A stretch of DNA of 64,000 nt from Multivorans sp965232105 (GCA_965232105.1 OZ246956.1:4712001-4776000); one strand, 5' to 3'; counted from the stretch's first letter, positions 23,084-33,918 are shown. Translations and numbers: made by a program. Notes: generated by a model not told the origin, from the sequence alone.

Positions 23084-24655
23084 ATGAACCGGAAACCCCT
23101 GCTTCGTCCCGCGACAATGGTCGCCAACGTCGCGCTGCTCGCCATCCCTGCCGCGAGCCTGGCCCTGAACATGGACCAGCCCACCTTCGTCGACGACATC
23201 GCGCCGATCCTCCACGAGAACTGCGCTTCCTGCCATCAGCCGGACGAGATCGCGCCAATGGCGCTCCGCACCTACCGCGAGGTCAGGCCGTGGGCGCGCT
23301 CGATCGCCCGGGCGGTCGAGAACCGCGACATGCCGCCCTGGGACGCCGACCCGGGCTACGGCCCCTTCACGAACGACATCTCCCTGAGCGACGCGGAGAT
23401 CGAGGCGATCACCCGCTGGGCCGGTAGCGGCGCTCCCCGCGGCGACGGAGACGAACCCGTCTACCAGCCTCCGGCAAGCGCCGCCGAGTGGGCCTTCGGC
23501 GAACCGGACTGGGTCTACGAGTTCGATCCCTTCGAGGTCGCCGCCGACGGACCCGACGAGTTCGCCATGATCCCGGTCGAAACCGGCTTTGAGGAGGACC
23601 GCTGGATCCGGGCGGTCGAGGTCCAGCCCGGCGACCGCGAAGTCGTACACCACTTCATCCTCTGGCGAGCCGCTCCGGGCAGCCAAATCCAGGACGCCTG
23701 GATCGACGCCTGGGCCGCCGGTGCGACGCCGAACGAGTTCCCCGCCGGCACGGCCCGCCTGTTGCCTGCAGGCCAGAACCTGATCGGCGACTTCCACTAC
23801 CACCCGAACGGCGAAGCTTCGACCGACAAGACCCGCATCGGCATCTGGTTCGCCGAGCCGGACGAGGTCGAGAAGGAACTGATCAACCTCTGGGTCATGA
23901 ACTCCACGTTCAAGATCCCGGCCGGCGACGCGAACTACGAAGCGCGCGCGAACCACGTCTTCACCGAGGACGTCGTGATCCGTTCGCTGACGCCCCACAT
24001 GCACTATCGCGGCAAGAACGCGACGTACACCGCGTTCCTGCCCAACGGCGACGAGATGGAGTTGCTGAGCGTCAGCCGCTACGACTTCAACTGGCAGACC
24101 GGCTACGAGTTCGTCGAGCCGATCGCCCTGCCGGCCGGTACCCGGATCGAGGTCACAGCCCACTGGGACAACTCGGCCGACAACCCGTTCAACCCCGATC
24201 CGACGATCGACGTCACCTGGGGCACCGACTCGACGGACGAGATGCTGATCGGATTCGTCGACTTCGTGGCCGCCGAGGGCGTGAGCCCCAAGCCGGCAAG
24301 CCCGGTCATCGCCAAGCTGGCGGAACTGGCCCAGACCCATCCCGGCCAGGCGTGGCGGTTCGACGTCCAGCGCGAGCCCGGCAAGGGCCCCGAACCCACC
24401 GCGATGCTCCTGCCCCGCGGCGGCGTCCCGGGCGGCTGGTTCGTCCAGTTCGGCACGCTGGCGTTGCCAGCGCCGATCGTCGACATCATCTGGGACGGCA
24501 ACAACGTGACCGCCACCGCGCAGACGCCCGGCAACACGATGCAGCTCAAGGGTTCCATCCAGGAGGACGGCACGCTGCGGATGCACATGGGAGCGGGCGA
24601 AATGATCGGTACGCCGGCCGAGAACGAGACGCCGTCCACCCTGCCGACCGGGTAG
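23084..24655 (+). CDS. Heme- and copper-site monooxygenase-like secreted protein (PHM/DBM fold) with C-terminal extension
   Basis: This 523-residue protein has a signal peptide ending near SLALN. An N-terminal cytochrome c-like segment has NCASCHQPDEIAPMALRTYR (CxxCH plus a distal Met) and MPPWDADPGYG. Downstream are histidine motifs in the order known for copper type II ascorbate-dependent monooxygenases: VVHHFILW, GDFHYHPNG and TPHMHYRGKN. About 120 C-terminal residues (from AAEGVSPKPAS) are absent in its neighbour. It is probably periplasmic and redox-active; no substrate can be named. A GAGGA box eight bases before ATG 23084 supports the start. It shares most of its sequence with the next gene, a tandem duplication. 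Confidence 0.8.
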   Translation: MNRKPLLRPATMVANVALLAIPAASLALNMDQPTFVDDIAPILHENCASCHQPDEIAPMALRTYREVRPWARSIARAVENRDMPPWDADPGYGPFTNDISLSDAEIEAITRWAGSGAPRGDGDEPVYQPPASAAEWAFGEPDWVYEFDPFEVAADGPDEFAMIPVETGFEEDRWIRAVEVQPGDREVVHHFILWRAAPGSQIQDAWIDAWAAGATPNEFPAGTARLLPAGQNLIGDFHYHPNGEASTDKTRIGIWFAEPDEVEKELINLWVMNSTFKIPAGDANYEARANHVFTEDVVIRSLTPHMHYRGKNATYTAFLPNGDEMELLSVSRYDFNWQTGYEFVEPIALPAGTRIEVTAHWDNSADNPFNPDPTIDVTWGTDSTDEMLIGFVDFVAAEGVSPKPASPVIAKLAELAQTHPGQAWRFDVQREPGKGPEPTAMLLPRGGVPGGWFVQFGTLALPAPIVDIIWDGNNVTATAQTPGNTMQLKGSIQEDGTLRMHMGAGEMIGTPAENETPSTLPTG

Positions 24656-24722
24656 AAACAGGGCGGGGGCCTATCCCCGGGTACAATCGGACGCACCTTC
24701 GAACAGTTCCGGAGAGCACCCA

Positions 24723-25964
24723 ATGAACCGAGCCCGCCGCCTGATTCACCTCGTAGCCGCCTCGACGGCTGTCCTCCTTCTGGCGCCGGCCGTCGCCGCC
24801 GGCGTGAACCTCGACCAGCCCACATTCGTCAACGACGTGGCGCCGATCCTCCACGCGAACTGCGTCTCATGCCATCAGCCCGACGAGATCGGACCGATGT
24901 CGCTGCGCACCTATCGCGAAGTGCGGCCCTGGGCCCGCTCGATCGCCCGCGCCGTCGAGCACCGGGACATGCCGCCCTGGGACGCCGACCCGGGATACGG
25001 ACCCTGGGCGAACGACATCAGCCTGAGTGACGACGAGGTCGCGGCGATCACCCGCTGGGCGGCAAACGGCGCGCCCCGCGGCGAAGGCGACGAGCCCGTT
25101 TACGAGACGCCGGAGAAGGCCAGCGAGTGGACGTTCGGCGAGCCGGACTGGGTGTACGAGTTCTATCCTCACGACGTGGCCGCCGATGGGCCGGACGAGT
25201 TCCTCGACATCCCGATCAAGACCGGGTTCGACGAGGACCGCTGGATCCGCGCCATCGAGGTCCAGGCCGGCGATCGCACGGTCCTTCACCACTTCATCCT
25301 CTGGCGGGCCAGTGAGAACAGCCCGGTCCAGGAAGGTTGGGTTGGCGCCTGGGCCGCTGGCTTCGCGCCCCAGCACTTCCCGCCCGGAACGGGCCGTCTG
25401 CTGCCCAAGGGCAGCGACCTGATCGGCGACTTCCACTACCACCCGACCGGTAACGCGGCGACAGACAGGACCCGCGTCGCCCTCTGGTTCGCGGCGCCGG
25501 AGGAAGTCGAGAGGGAGCTGGTCAACCTCTGGATCGTGAACAACACGTTCCACATCCCGGCCGGCGAAGCGGACTACCGGGCGCAGGCGACCCACGTCTT
25601 CGACGAGGACGTGGTGGTCCGCTCGCTAACGCCCCACATGCACTACCGCGGCAAGTCGATGACCTACACCGCCTTCCTGCCCAACGGTGAACAGCGGGAA
25701 CTGCTCAGCGTCAGCCGCTACGACTTCAACTGGCAGACGTCCTACGATCTGGCCGAGCCGCTCCGGCTCCCCGCGGGCACGCGGATCGAGGTGCGGGCTT
25801 CGTTCGACAACTCGGCCGAGAACCCGTCCAACCCGGATCCGACCGTGGACGTCACCTGGGGCGCCGACTCGACCGACGAGATGCTGATCGGCTTCATCGA
25901 CTACGTCGCCGCCGACAGCGGCGCCGCCAAGGCGGCGACCCCGGCGGGCCCCGCCGGGCAGTGA
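24723..25964 (+). CDS. Heme- and copper-site monooxygenase-like secreted protein, tandem paralogue
   Basis: This 413-residue paralogue of the preceding gene keeps every motif: NCVSCHQPDEIGPMSLRTYR, MPPWDADPGYGPW, VLHHFILW, GDFHYHPTG and TPHMHYRGKS. It lacks the C-terminal extension and ends shortly after DEMLIGFIDYVAADSG. GGAGAG precedes ATG 24723. Its TGA overlaps the GTG of the following propeller lipoprotein (GTGA), so those two are translationally coupled. Retained metal-site residues in both copies argue that both are functional. Heme-plus-PHM architectures are widespread in Acidobacteria and Planctomycetes and largely uncharacterised. Confidence 0.8.
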   Translation: MNRARRLIHLVAASTAVLLLAPAVAAGVNLDQPTFVNDVAPILHANCVSCHQPDEIGPMSLRTYREVRPWARSIARAVEHRDMPPWDADPGYGPWANDISLSDDEVAAITRWAANGAPRGEGDEPVYETPEKASEWTFGEPDWVYEFYPHDVAADGPDEFLDIPIKTGFDEDRWIRAIEVQAGDRTVLHHFILWRASENSPVQEGWVGAWAAGFAPQHFPPGTGRLLPKGSDLIGDFHYHPTGNAATDRTRVALWFAAPEEVERELVNLWIVNNTFHIPAGEADYRAQATHVFDEDVVVRSLTPHMHYRGKSMTYTAFLPNGEQRELLSVSRYDFNWQTSYDLAEPLRLPAGTRIEVRASFDNSAENPSNPDPTVDVTWGADSTDEMLIGFIDYVAADSGAAKAATPAGPAGQ

Positions 25965-26974
25965 GCCCTTCGCGGGCCGCCGTCGTCGCGTCCGTGGCCT
26001 TCGCGGCGACGGCGCTCGGCTGTGGCGCCGACGGGCCGCCTCCATCGGGCGAGGACGCCGGCACTTTGTCGGCGGTGGCGGCGGAGCCTGAGTTCACCGC
26101 CCCAATCGTCTTTCAGCGCTTCGCCAACACCGGCGCCACGCCCACCGTCCCCGGTTTCTACGGCGGCGCCGACATCTGGATCATGGAGGGAGACGGCAGC
26201 GGAGTTCGTCTGGTGCGCAAAGGCGTGCCTCAGCATCTGGACCACCCCTCGTTGACCTACGACCTCAAGAGCGTGGTCTACGCCGAGTTCACCGACGCGG
26301 AGGCCGGCGTCGAGGCGGGCGCCCGGATCTTCCGCGAGGACCTTCTGACCGGCGAGCGCGAAGTGCTGCGGGAGGTCGAAGGCTGCGCCGTCCACCACGC
26401 GAGCATCTCGCCGATCACCCGGCAGCTCACCTACGCCCGGAACTGTCCTGAGGGCGACGGCTTCAACAAGAGGCTGATCACCGAGTTCGGCGACCGACGC
26501 CAGCTCGATGCCGCGAACACGACAGCGCTCGACGTCGGCAACGGCGTCGGTCTCCAGCGCGCCGTCGTGTTCCAGGCCGAAAGCGAGCCCGTAGACGGCG
26601 AGCGACGGATGGAGATCGCGATCGTCCGCTTCGACGGCTACGGCCAGGGCACCTACACCGCGCTCACCGACCGAGAGCACCGCCATCGCCGGCCCGCGGT
26701 CTCACCCGACGGCGGGACGATCGCCTGGCAGACGAACCGGACCGGCCCCACGGACGACATCTTCCTGGCCGGCATCGACGGCTCGAACCAGCGCCGCCTG
26801 ACCATGTCCGACGCGAACGACGGCCATCCCTGGTTCTCCCGCGACGGCCGCTGGATCGTCTTCGAGTCGGACCGCTCCGGGAACTGGGAGATCTGGAAGA
26901 TCGAGATCGAGACGGGCGAGGCCGTGCAACTGACGGACGACCCGGCCTACGTCAGCACGCGGCCGCGCTGGTAG
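25961..26974 (+). CDS. TolB/PD40-type beta-propeller lipoprotein
   Basis: This 337-residue protein starts at GTG 25961, overlapping the previous stop. A signal sequence with lipobox ALGC (FAATALGCGADG) predicts a lipid-anchored envelope protein. The body is a WD40-like/PD40 propeller: ADIWIMEGDGSGVRLV, PAVSPDGGTIAWQTNR, TDDIFLAGIDGSNQRRLT, HPWFSRDGRWIVFESD and RSGNWEIWKIEIETGEAVQL. Such proteins resemble TolB and usually mediate protein contacts rather than catalysis. Coupling to the heme/copper paralogues suggests a shared complex or pathway, which is inference. Confidence 0.85.
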   Translation: MSPSRAAVVASVAFAATALGCGADGPPPSGEDAGTLSAVAAEPEFTAPIVFQRFANTGATPTVPGFYGGADIWIMEGDGSGVRLVRKGVPQHLDHPSLTYDLKSVVYAEFTDAEAGVEAGARIFREDLLTGEREVLREVEGCAVHHASISPITRQLTYARNCPEGDGFNKRLITEFGDRRQLDAANTTALDVGNGVGLQRAVVFQAESEPVDGERRMEIAIVRFDGYGQGTYTALTDREHRHRRPAVSPDGGTIAWQTNRTGPTDDIFLAGIDGSNQRRLTMSDANDGHPWFSRDGRWIVFESDRSGNWEIWKIEIETGEAVQLTDDPAYVSTRPRW

Positions 26975-27046
26975 CAGGACATTCCAGCAGGCGCCGAGTT
27001 CAATCGAGCTCATCTCTTGTTGATGCGCTGATGCTATGATGCCCCC

Positions 27047-27274
27047 ATGCGCACTACGGTGACCCTAGACGACGACGTGCTGGCGGTAGCCAAGGCGCTA
27101 GCTTCAAGAAGAGGCAGCAGCCTGGGCAGCGCCCTTTCGGAACTGGCCCGGCGCGGATTCAGGAGCGCCGTTCCCGTCCGAAAGGGCGAAGACGATACGG
27201 TGTTCGCCGTCCGCGCCGATGCGGAGGCCATCACGAACGAGGACGTGTACCGATCACTGGCCGACTGGCCGTGA
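27047..27274 (+). CDS. vapB: VapB-type antitoxin
   Basis: This 75-residue protein has a ribbon-helix-helix N-terminus, MRTTVTLDDDVLAVAKALAS, followed by RRGSSLGSALSELARRG. These are the hallmarks of VapB antitoxins that bind their own promoter and neutralise VapC. The acidic C-terminal part (AITNEDVYRSLADWP) is where toxin contact is expected. Its last four bases overlap the vapC start (GTGA). The 70 bases upstream contain repeated ATGC-like words that may form an operator, though no clear palindrome stands out. Confidence 0.88.
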   Translation: MRTTVTLDDDVLAVAKALASRRGSSLGSALSELARRGFRSAVPVRKGEDDTVFAVRADAEAITNEDVYRSLADWP

Positions 27275-27705
27275 CCGCGTTGCTGGACGTCAACGTCCTC
27301 GTCGCTCTCGCCTGGCCCAACCATGTGCACCACGCCGCCGCCAGGTCTTGGTTCGGGCAGCATCGCGGGGACGGCTGGGCGACCTGCTCCTTGACGGAGG
27401 CTGGTTTCGTCCGCGTGTCCTGCAACCCGGCGGCCGTACGGCATACGATCACGCCGCTCGACGCGATCGCTCTGCTGGGAAGACTGACCCGACTGGGGTC
27501 TCATGAGTTCTGGCCGCTGGACTGGTCCATCGCCGAACTGCCAGGGACCATCGCCAACCGACTACAGGGGTACCGGCAAGTCACGGACGCCATGCTGCTT
27601 GCCGCGGCCATACGACGGGGCGGACGGCTGGCCACGCTGGACAGCGGCATCGAAGGACTCGTGTCGACTGACGAACGCTCCTTCCTTCACGTCATTTCGG
27701 TCTGA
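27271..27705 (+). CDS. vapC: VapC-type PIN-domain RNase toxin
   Basis: This 144-residue PIN domain has all four acidic positions visible: Asp6 (LLDVNVLVALAW), Glu43 (LTEAGFVRV), Asp106 (QVTDAMLLAAA) and Asp124 (LATLDSGI). VapC toxins are Mg2+-dependent RNases that cut tRNA or rRNA and arrest growth. The GTG start overlaps the antitoxin stop. Unlike the collapsed module at 436-814 and the broken RelE pair at 11309, this locus looks intact. Confidence 0.9.
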   Translation: MTALLDVNVLVALAWPNHVHHAAARSWFGQHRGDGWATCSLTEAGFVRVSCNPAAVRHTITPLDAIALLGRLTRLGSHEFWPLDWSIAELPGTIANRLQGYRQVTDAMLLAAAIRRGGRLATLDSGIEGLVSTDERSFLHVISV

Positions 27706-27855
27706 CATTGAAGCTCCTCGTTTCGACCACCGTCAGCAAACCAGATCGACCACTCCGGTATCCGCCACGTTCGGTAACGTAGCAGGCAAGAGTCGCGTCG
27801 TGAGCCAAGCCCCCACACGAGGCGCCGACCAGCACGACGCTGGAGCGGTGGCGCC

Positions 27856-27978
27856 ATGACCGCTGACGCCAAGGGCCGCGACCTCTTCATCGTCGACAAC
27901 AGCGTCTCCGGTTGGACCGGGCTTCGCTATCTTCTCCACCATCCGGGATACGGACGAGCCGCGACTTCGCCATCTTGA
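27856..27978 (+). pseudogene. N-terminal stub of a helicase/PLD-like protein
   Basis: The ATG at 27856 starts GRDLFIVDNSVSGWTGLRYL. This resembles the opening of large SNF2-type or DEAD/DEAH helicases with a PLD-like N-terminus, in which LFIVDNSxxxWxxxxYL is typical. After about 27 residues the frame runs into unrelated sequence and stops at 27978. The opposite strand there belongs to another open frame. I read this as a gene start left after a deletion or rearrangement. The family call is from memory of this short motif only. Confidence 0.4.
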
Positions 27979-28288
27979 CCGGCAGCATCGCGCCGATCTT
28001 CGAGATGATCTCCTCCGTTACGCACTCCCGCTCCGCTGCCGAGAAGCGCCCCTTCTTGGCGATGAACCCACTGGTAGCGATCAGCAGCGGATCCTGTTCT
28101 GACCCCTCGCTCTTCGAGCGTTTGGGCAAGCCATAGGCCAGATAGTCCTTCGGAACCGCCCCAGCGAGGGCCACTTCCCGCGCCGAGAGGAGCCGCCATC
28201 CGCTCGCCGGCAGGACCGGGATCGCGTGTACGTTGATCTCGACTCTGCTTGGCGTGGCCCGAAATCGGGGCTTTTGACGCTTCCTCAC
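27887..28288 (-). CDS. Hypothetical protein, possible gene fragment
   Basis: This 133-codon frame from a GTG at 28288 has protein-like composition with little arginine-rich shadow character in its middle: RVEINVHAIPVLPASGWRLL, then GAVPKDYLAYGLPKRSK, QDPLLIATSGFIAKKGRF and ECVTEEIISKIGAMLPVKM. The last 15 residues become arginine-rich where the frame crosses the helicase stub on the other strand, so the true 3' end may be lost. No family is recognised. It sits between VapBC and the alpha/beta hydrolase in a patch of gene debris. Confidence 0.4.
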   Translation of the reverse strand: MRKRQKPRFRATPSRVEINVHAIPVLPASGWRLLSAREVALAGAVPKDYLAYGLPKRSKSEGSEQDPLLIATSGFIAKKGRFSAAERECVTEEIISKIGAMLPVKMAKSRLVRIPDGGEDSEARSNRRRCCRR

Positions 28289-28325
28289 TGGCGAGGGACA
28301 ACAACGCGGCAGCAGCCCGCCGCCG

Positions 28326-29297
28326 CTACTCCACCCGCGACAGCAACCACCACTTCATCGTCGTCGCGACGAGGTCGGCCGCGTCTTCCTGGACGAAGTG
28401 GTTCGCGCCCGGGATGGTGACCAGCGTCAGGTCGCTGTCCAGCCAGTCCCAAGTGTTGTTCAGGCCGTCCGAGTGGAGCGCCGTGTCGTCCAGGCCGTGG
28501 AACTGGAGCACCGGCATGCCCAGACGGGGCAGCTCCTGCCCCGGCGCCTGGCCGATGCCGCCACCGCCTTCGCGCGGGTAGTTCTGCTTGTAGTAGGCCA
28601 GCATCGCGTCGAAGTCGGAGCGCTCAAAGGCCGCCCGGTAGTGCGCTCTCGCGTCCTCGTCCGTGACCCAGCCGGAGAGCGTCATCGCGTTCATCGGCAT
28701 GCCGAAGAAGATGTCCGGGTCGCTGGCCTTGCCCTCCTGGAACTTGCGGGCGTAGCCGCTGTTCGCCTGCTGCTCCGCGTTGTTCGCGAGTTCCCGACCC
28801 ATCCCGTTCGGGTGCGGCAGGTTCAGGATGATCAGCCGCTCCGTCATCTGGGGCACATGAAAAGCGAACTGCCAGGCGACGGCGCCGCCCCAGTCATGCC
28901 CGACGATCGTCGCCTTGTCGCGCCCCAAGTGACGGATCACCGCCGCGACGTCGCCGACCAGGTAGCGCATGTTGTAGTTCTCTTCGCCGTCGGGCGAGTC
29001 GCTCTTGTTGTAGCCGCGCTGGTCGATCGCGACGACCTGGAAGTCGCTCGAGAGCGCCTCCATCTGGTGGCGCCACGAGTACCAGAAATCCGGGAAGCCG
29101 TGGATCATCACGACCAGTGGACCCTCGCCGATCGTCGCGTAGTGGATCTTCACGCCGTCGGAGTCGGCGTAACCGTGCTCCACGCGGTCCATCAGGTCAC
29201 TGCCCATCGCCGCTCCCCCTACCGATGCCAACAGGAAGACGCAGGCGGTCACCACCGCCAGACGCCGTCGATTCGTCCGTTCGCCAGCTCGCCACAT
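28326..29297 (-). CDS. Exported alpha/beta hydrolase, epoxide hydrolase-like
   Basis: This 323-residue protein starts at ATG 29297 with AAGGAGAA eight bases upstream. A signal peptide (RRLAVVTACVFLLASVGGAA) is followed by an alpha/beta hydrolase core: oxyanion motif HGFPDFWYSW (66-75), nucleophile elbow VGHDWGGAVAW with Asp135 as nucleophile, an acid near HGLDDT, and catalytic His in PGANHFVQED. An Asp nucleophile in GHDWGG is typical of epoxide hydrolases and haloalkane dehalogenases; the HGFP motif favours the former. It is predicted periplasmic. It lies downstream of the quinoprotein and AcuI-like genes on the same strand. Confidence 0.88.
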   Translation of the reverse strand: MWRAGERTNRRRLAVVTACVFLLASVGGAAMGSDLMDRVEHGYADSDGVKIHYATIGEGPLVVMIHGFPDFWYSWRHQMEALSSDFQVVAIDQRGYNKSDSPDGEENYNMRYLVGDVAAVIRHLGRDKATIVGHDWGGAVAWQFAFHVPQMTERLIILNLPHPNGMGRELANNAEQQANSGYARKFQEGKASDPDIFFGMPMNAMTLSGWVTDEDARAHYRAAFERSDFDAMLAYYKQNYPREGGGGIGQAPGQELPRLGMPVLQFHGLDDTALHSDGLNNTWDWLDSDLTLVTIPGANHFVQEDAADLVATTMKWWLLSRVE

Positions 29298-29358
29298 CTT
29301 CGTTCTCCTTGGTTGCTCGGTGCGGGAAAGGTGCCCGAGGGATTGTACGCGCCGAAAC

Positions 29359-31431
<2,073 letters not shown>

Positions 31432-31475
31432 CCGACTCCTCCCGCTCAGTCGCTCACGCGTTGACGTAGACCTGC

Positions 31476-32468
31476 TCAGGCATTCACGTCGATGACCACC
31501 CTGCCACGGGTCTGGCCCGCCAGGATCGACGCCGCCAGTTCCTCGATCCTGCTCATCGGCTCGACCGACGTCATCTCGGACAACAGGTCGGCCGGAAGCT
31601 CCGCCGCCAGCCGGCGCCATGCCTCCTGGCGCTGCTCCATCGGCGCCATCACGGAGTCGACGCCCGCCAACACCACGCTGCGCAGAATGAACGGATAGAC
31701 GCTCGACGGCAGGTCCATGCCGCCGGCCAGTCCGCAGGCGGCCACACAGCCGCCGTACCGGGTCTGGGCGATCAGGTTCGCAAGCGTCGAGGACCCGACC
31801 ACGTCGACCGCGCCCGCCCAATTCTCCCGGCCGATCGGCCGCGGCTTCGCGGACAGCGTGTCGCGAGCGATGAAGTCGGCCGCCCCCAGACTGCTCAGGT
31901 AGTCATGTTCCGTCTCGCGCCCGGTGGAAGCGATCACCCGGTAGCCGGCCCGCGCCAAGAGCGCCACCGCCACCGAGCCCACGCCACCGGCGGCGCCGGT
32001 CACCACGACGTCGCCACTCTCCGGCGTCACACCGTGGTCCTGCAATGCCATGACGCACAACATCGCCGTGTACCCGGCAGTGCCGACCGCCATCGCCTGC
32101 TGGTTGGTGAATGCGTCCGGCACCGGAACAAGCCACTCCGACTTCATCCGCGCCCGCTGCGAGTAGCCGCCCCAGTGGCTCTCGCTCAGGCCGTAGCCGT
32201 TGACCAGTACGCGGTCGCCCGGCGAGAAGGAGTCCGAAGCGGACTCCGCCACCGTTCCCGCCAGATCGATGCCGCAGACCATCGGCGCCGACCGGCAGAT
32301 CGGCGCGGCGCCGGTGATCGCCAGTCCGTCCTTGTAGTTCAGGGTGGAGTACTCGACGTCAACCAGCACGTCGTGCTCGGGCAGATCGCCCAGCGTCAAG
32401 TCACGCAGGCCGGCCGTGTGCTGATCGTCGACCTTGTCGACGACGACGGCTCGAAAGGTGTCGCTCAT
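31476..32468 (-). CDS. acuI: YhdH/AcuI-type MDR oxidoreductase (acrylyl-CoA reductase-like)
   Basis: This 330-residue zinc-free medium-chain reductase has the YhdH/YhfP/AcuI signature: STLNYKDGLAITGAAPICRS, PMVCGIDLAGTV, GDRVLVNGYGLSESHWGGYS and the NADPH site VVTGAAGGVGSVAVALLARA, ending TRGRVVIDVNA. Characterised AcuI enzymes reduce acrylyl-CoA to propionyl-CoA with NADPH in DMSP/acrylate detoxification. The exact substrate here is inferred from family. ATG at 32468; the gene is 44 bases upstream of the quinoprotein gene on the same strand, and divergent from the propeller gene at 32617. Confidence 0.82.
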   Translation of the reverse strand: MSDTFRAVVVDKVDDQHTAGLRDLTLGDLPEHDVLVDVEYSTLNYKDGLAITGAAPICRSAPMVCGIDLAGTVAESASDSFSPGDRVLVNGYGLSESHWGGYSQRARMKSEWLVPVPDAFTNQQAMAVGTAGYTAMLCVMALQDHGVTPESGDVVVTGAAGGVGSVAVALLARAGYRVIASTGRETEHDYLSSLGAADFIARDTLSAKPRPIGRENWAGAVDVVGSSTLANLIAQTRYGGCVAACGLAGGMDLPSSVYPFILRSVVLAGVDSVMAPMEQRQEAWRRLAAELPADLLSEMTSVEPMSRIEELAASILAGQTRGRVVIDVNA

Positions 32469-32483
32469 TCTCGGAGTTCCCTC

Positions 32484-32528
32484 GGTGTCTGGATCAGGCC
32501 AAGCGGGTGTCTGGATTCAGGCCAAGCG
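32484..32528. repeat. Tandem direct repeat in divergent intergenic region
   Basis: Two head-to-tail copies of GGTGTCTGGATCAGGCCAAG followed by CG (32484-32505) and the same with one extra T (32506-32528) lie immediately upstream of the acuI-like start. They may be tandem regulator sites or a simple duplication. Just beyond, 32541-32578 holds a weak relative of the dispersed repeat (CCGGCGCTCGCGCCGG, GGCGCACCCGG). Confidence 0.7.
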
Positions 32529-32616
32529 CGGCAGAAGGTCGGAAGCCGGCGCTCGCGCCGGATGGCGGCGCACCCGGTTTCCGCCGCGTTGGGTCCGAGG
32601 GTTCTATCATTGCGCC

Positions 32617-33918
32617 ATGACTTCCAAGACGCCGATTCGACTGTTCGTCGCCGCCCTGCTACTCACGGCGCTCGCCGTAAACCCCGCCCCCGCCAGCGAA
32701 CTGGCGCGGATGACGCCCGCCGCCGCCGATCCCGCCGAAACCTGGCCGCAGTGGCGAGGGCCGAGTGGACAGGGCGAAGTCGTGGGTACCGGCTATGTCG
32801 ACCGTTGGGGCCCGGAGGAGAACGTTCGCTGGAAGGTCCCGGTACCGGGCAGCGGCAACTCCTCGCCGATCGTCTGGGGCGACCGGATCTTCCTGACCAC
32901 CGCCGAAGCGGCCGGCGCCAAGCGCTCGGTGCTCGCCTTCGACCGGGCAACCGGCGAGCGGCTCTGGACCACCGCGGCGCCCAATGCGAACCCCGAACGC
33001 GCCTACCCCAAGAACGGACACGCCTCCTCGACCCCGACAACCGACGGAGAGCGGGTATACGCGTACTTCGGCAACCACGGCCTGCTGGCGCTCGACATGG
33101 ATGGCGAGATCGTCTGGCACAAGTCGTTCGGCGAGCTGAACGCATTCCATGGCACCGCCTCGTCGCCGCTACTACTCGGCGAACGGTTGATCATCGTCCA
33201 GGAACAGCAGCGCTCGCCATCCTTCATCGCCGCCTTCGACCGCACCACAGGCGAAGAGCTGTGGCGCACGGAGAGGGAAACGCAGGTCGGCTGGAGCTCG
33301 CCTGCCGCCGTCTCGGTGACCACCGACGATGGGGAAGAGCGCGACGAGATCGTTGTCAACAGCCAGCACCACGTGATCGCCTACGCCCCAGAGGATGGCC
33401 GAGAGCTGTGGCGTGCCAGCGGGACGACGTTCGAGGTCATCCCCAGCCCCGTCGTCGGCCACGACCTGCTGTTCAGCACCTCCGGCCGCGCCGGCCCGAC
33501 CCTGGCCATCCGCCCCGGCGGCAACGGCGACGTGACGGACAGCCGGATTGTCTGGACCGCGGCCAAGGGTTCACCCTTCGTCGTCGCGCCGATGCTCGTC
33601 GGCGACTACCTCTACATGGTCAACGACATGGCGAGCGTGATCACCGTCTACGAGGCGAAGGCCGGCGAGGTCGTCTGGCAGGAACGCCTGGGCGAACGGA
33701 TGCGGGAGGGCTTCTCGGCGGCGCCGGTCGCCACAGGCGGCAAGGTCTTCTTCACCAACGACAACGGCGAGACCTTCGTGATCAAGGAGGGGCCGGACTT
33801 CCAGCTTCTCCACGTCAACCGGATCGGCGAACGGACGATCGCCTCACCCGCCCTGGTCGGCGGCGTCTGGTACATGCGCACCGACGGGCACTTGTGGGCG
33901 CTTGGCTCCCCGCAATGA
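32617..33918 (+). CDS. Secreted PQQ-like (PQQ_2) beta-propeller protein
   Basis: This 433-residue protein starts at ATG 32617 with a signal peptide (RLFVAALLLTALAVNPAPAS). It is a propeller with WPQWRGPSGQGEV, NSSPIVWGDRIFLTTAEA, VLAFDRATGERLWTTAAP and GHASSTPTTDGERVYAYFGN. The WPQWRGP opening is typical of BamB-like/PQQ_2 repeat proteins common in Planctomycetes and Acidobacteria. These do not necessarily bind PQQ, and no catalytic WDxD motif is present. It is predicted periplasmic or outer-membrane associated, with a structural or binding role. The frame is open upstream of 32617 but without a signal peptide. Confidence 0.87.
   Translation: MTSKTPIRLFVAALLLTALAVNPAPASELARMTPAAADPAETWPQWRGPSGQGEVVGTGYVDRWGPEENVRWKVPVPGSGNSSPIVWGDRIFLTTAEAAGAKRSVLAFDRATGERLWTTAAPNANPERAYPKNGHASSTPTTDGERVYAYFGNHGLLALDMDGEIVWHKSFGELNAFHGTASSPLLLGERLIIVQEQQRSPSFIAAFDRTTGEELWRTERETQVGWSSPAAVSVTTDDGEERDEIVVNSQHHVIAYAPEDGRELWRASGTTFEVIPSPVVGHDLLFSTSGRAGPTLAIRPGGNGDVTDSRIVWTAAKGSPFVVAPMLVGDYLYMVNDMASVITVYEAKAGEVVWQERLGERMREGFSAAPVATGGKVFFTNDNGETFVIKEGPDFQLLHVNRIGERTIASPALVGGVWYMRTDGHLWALGSPQ

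Noticed and set aside
27047..27705. VapBC as part of a larger defence island with the helicase stub
   Set aside because: Only a 27-residue stub and an unassigned ORF are present next to it; there are no other recognisable defence genes within several kb.
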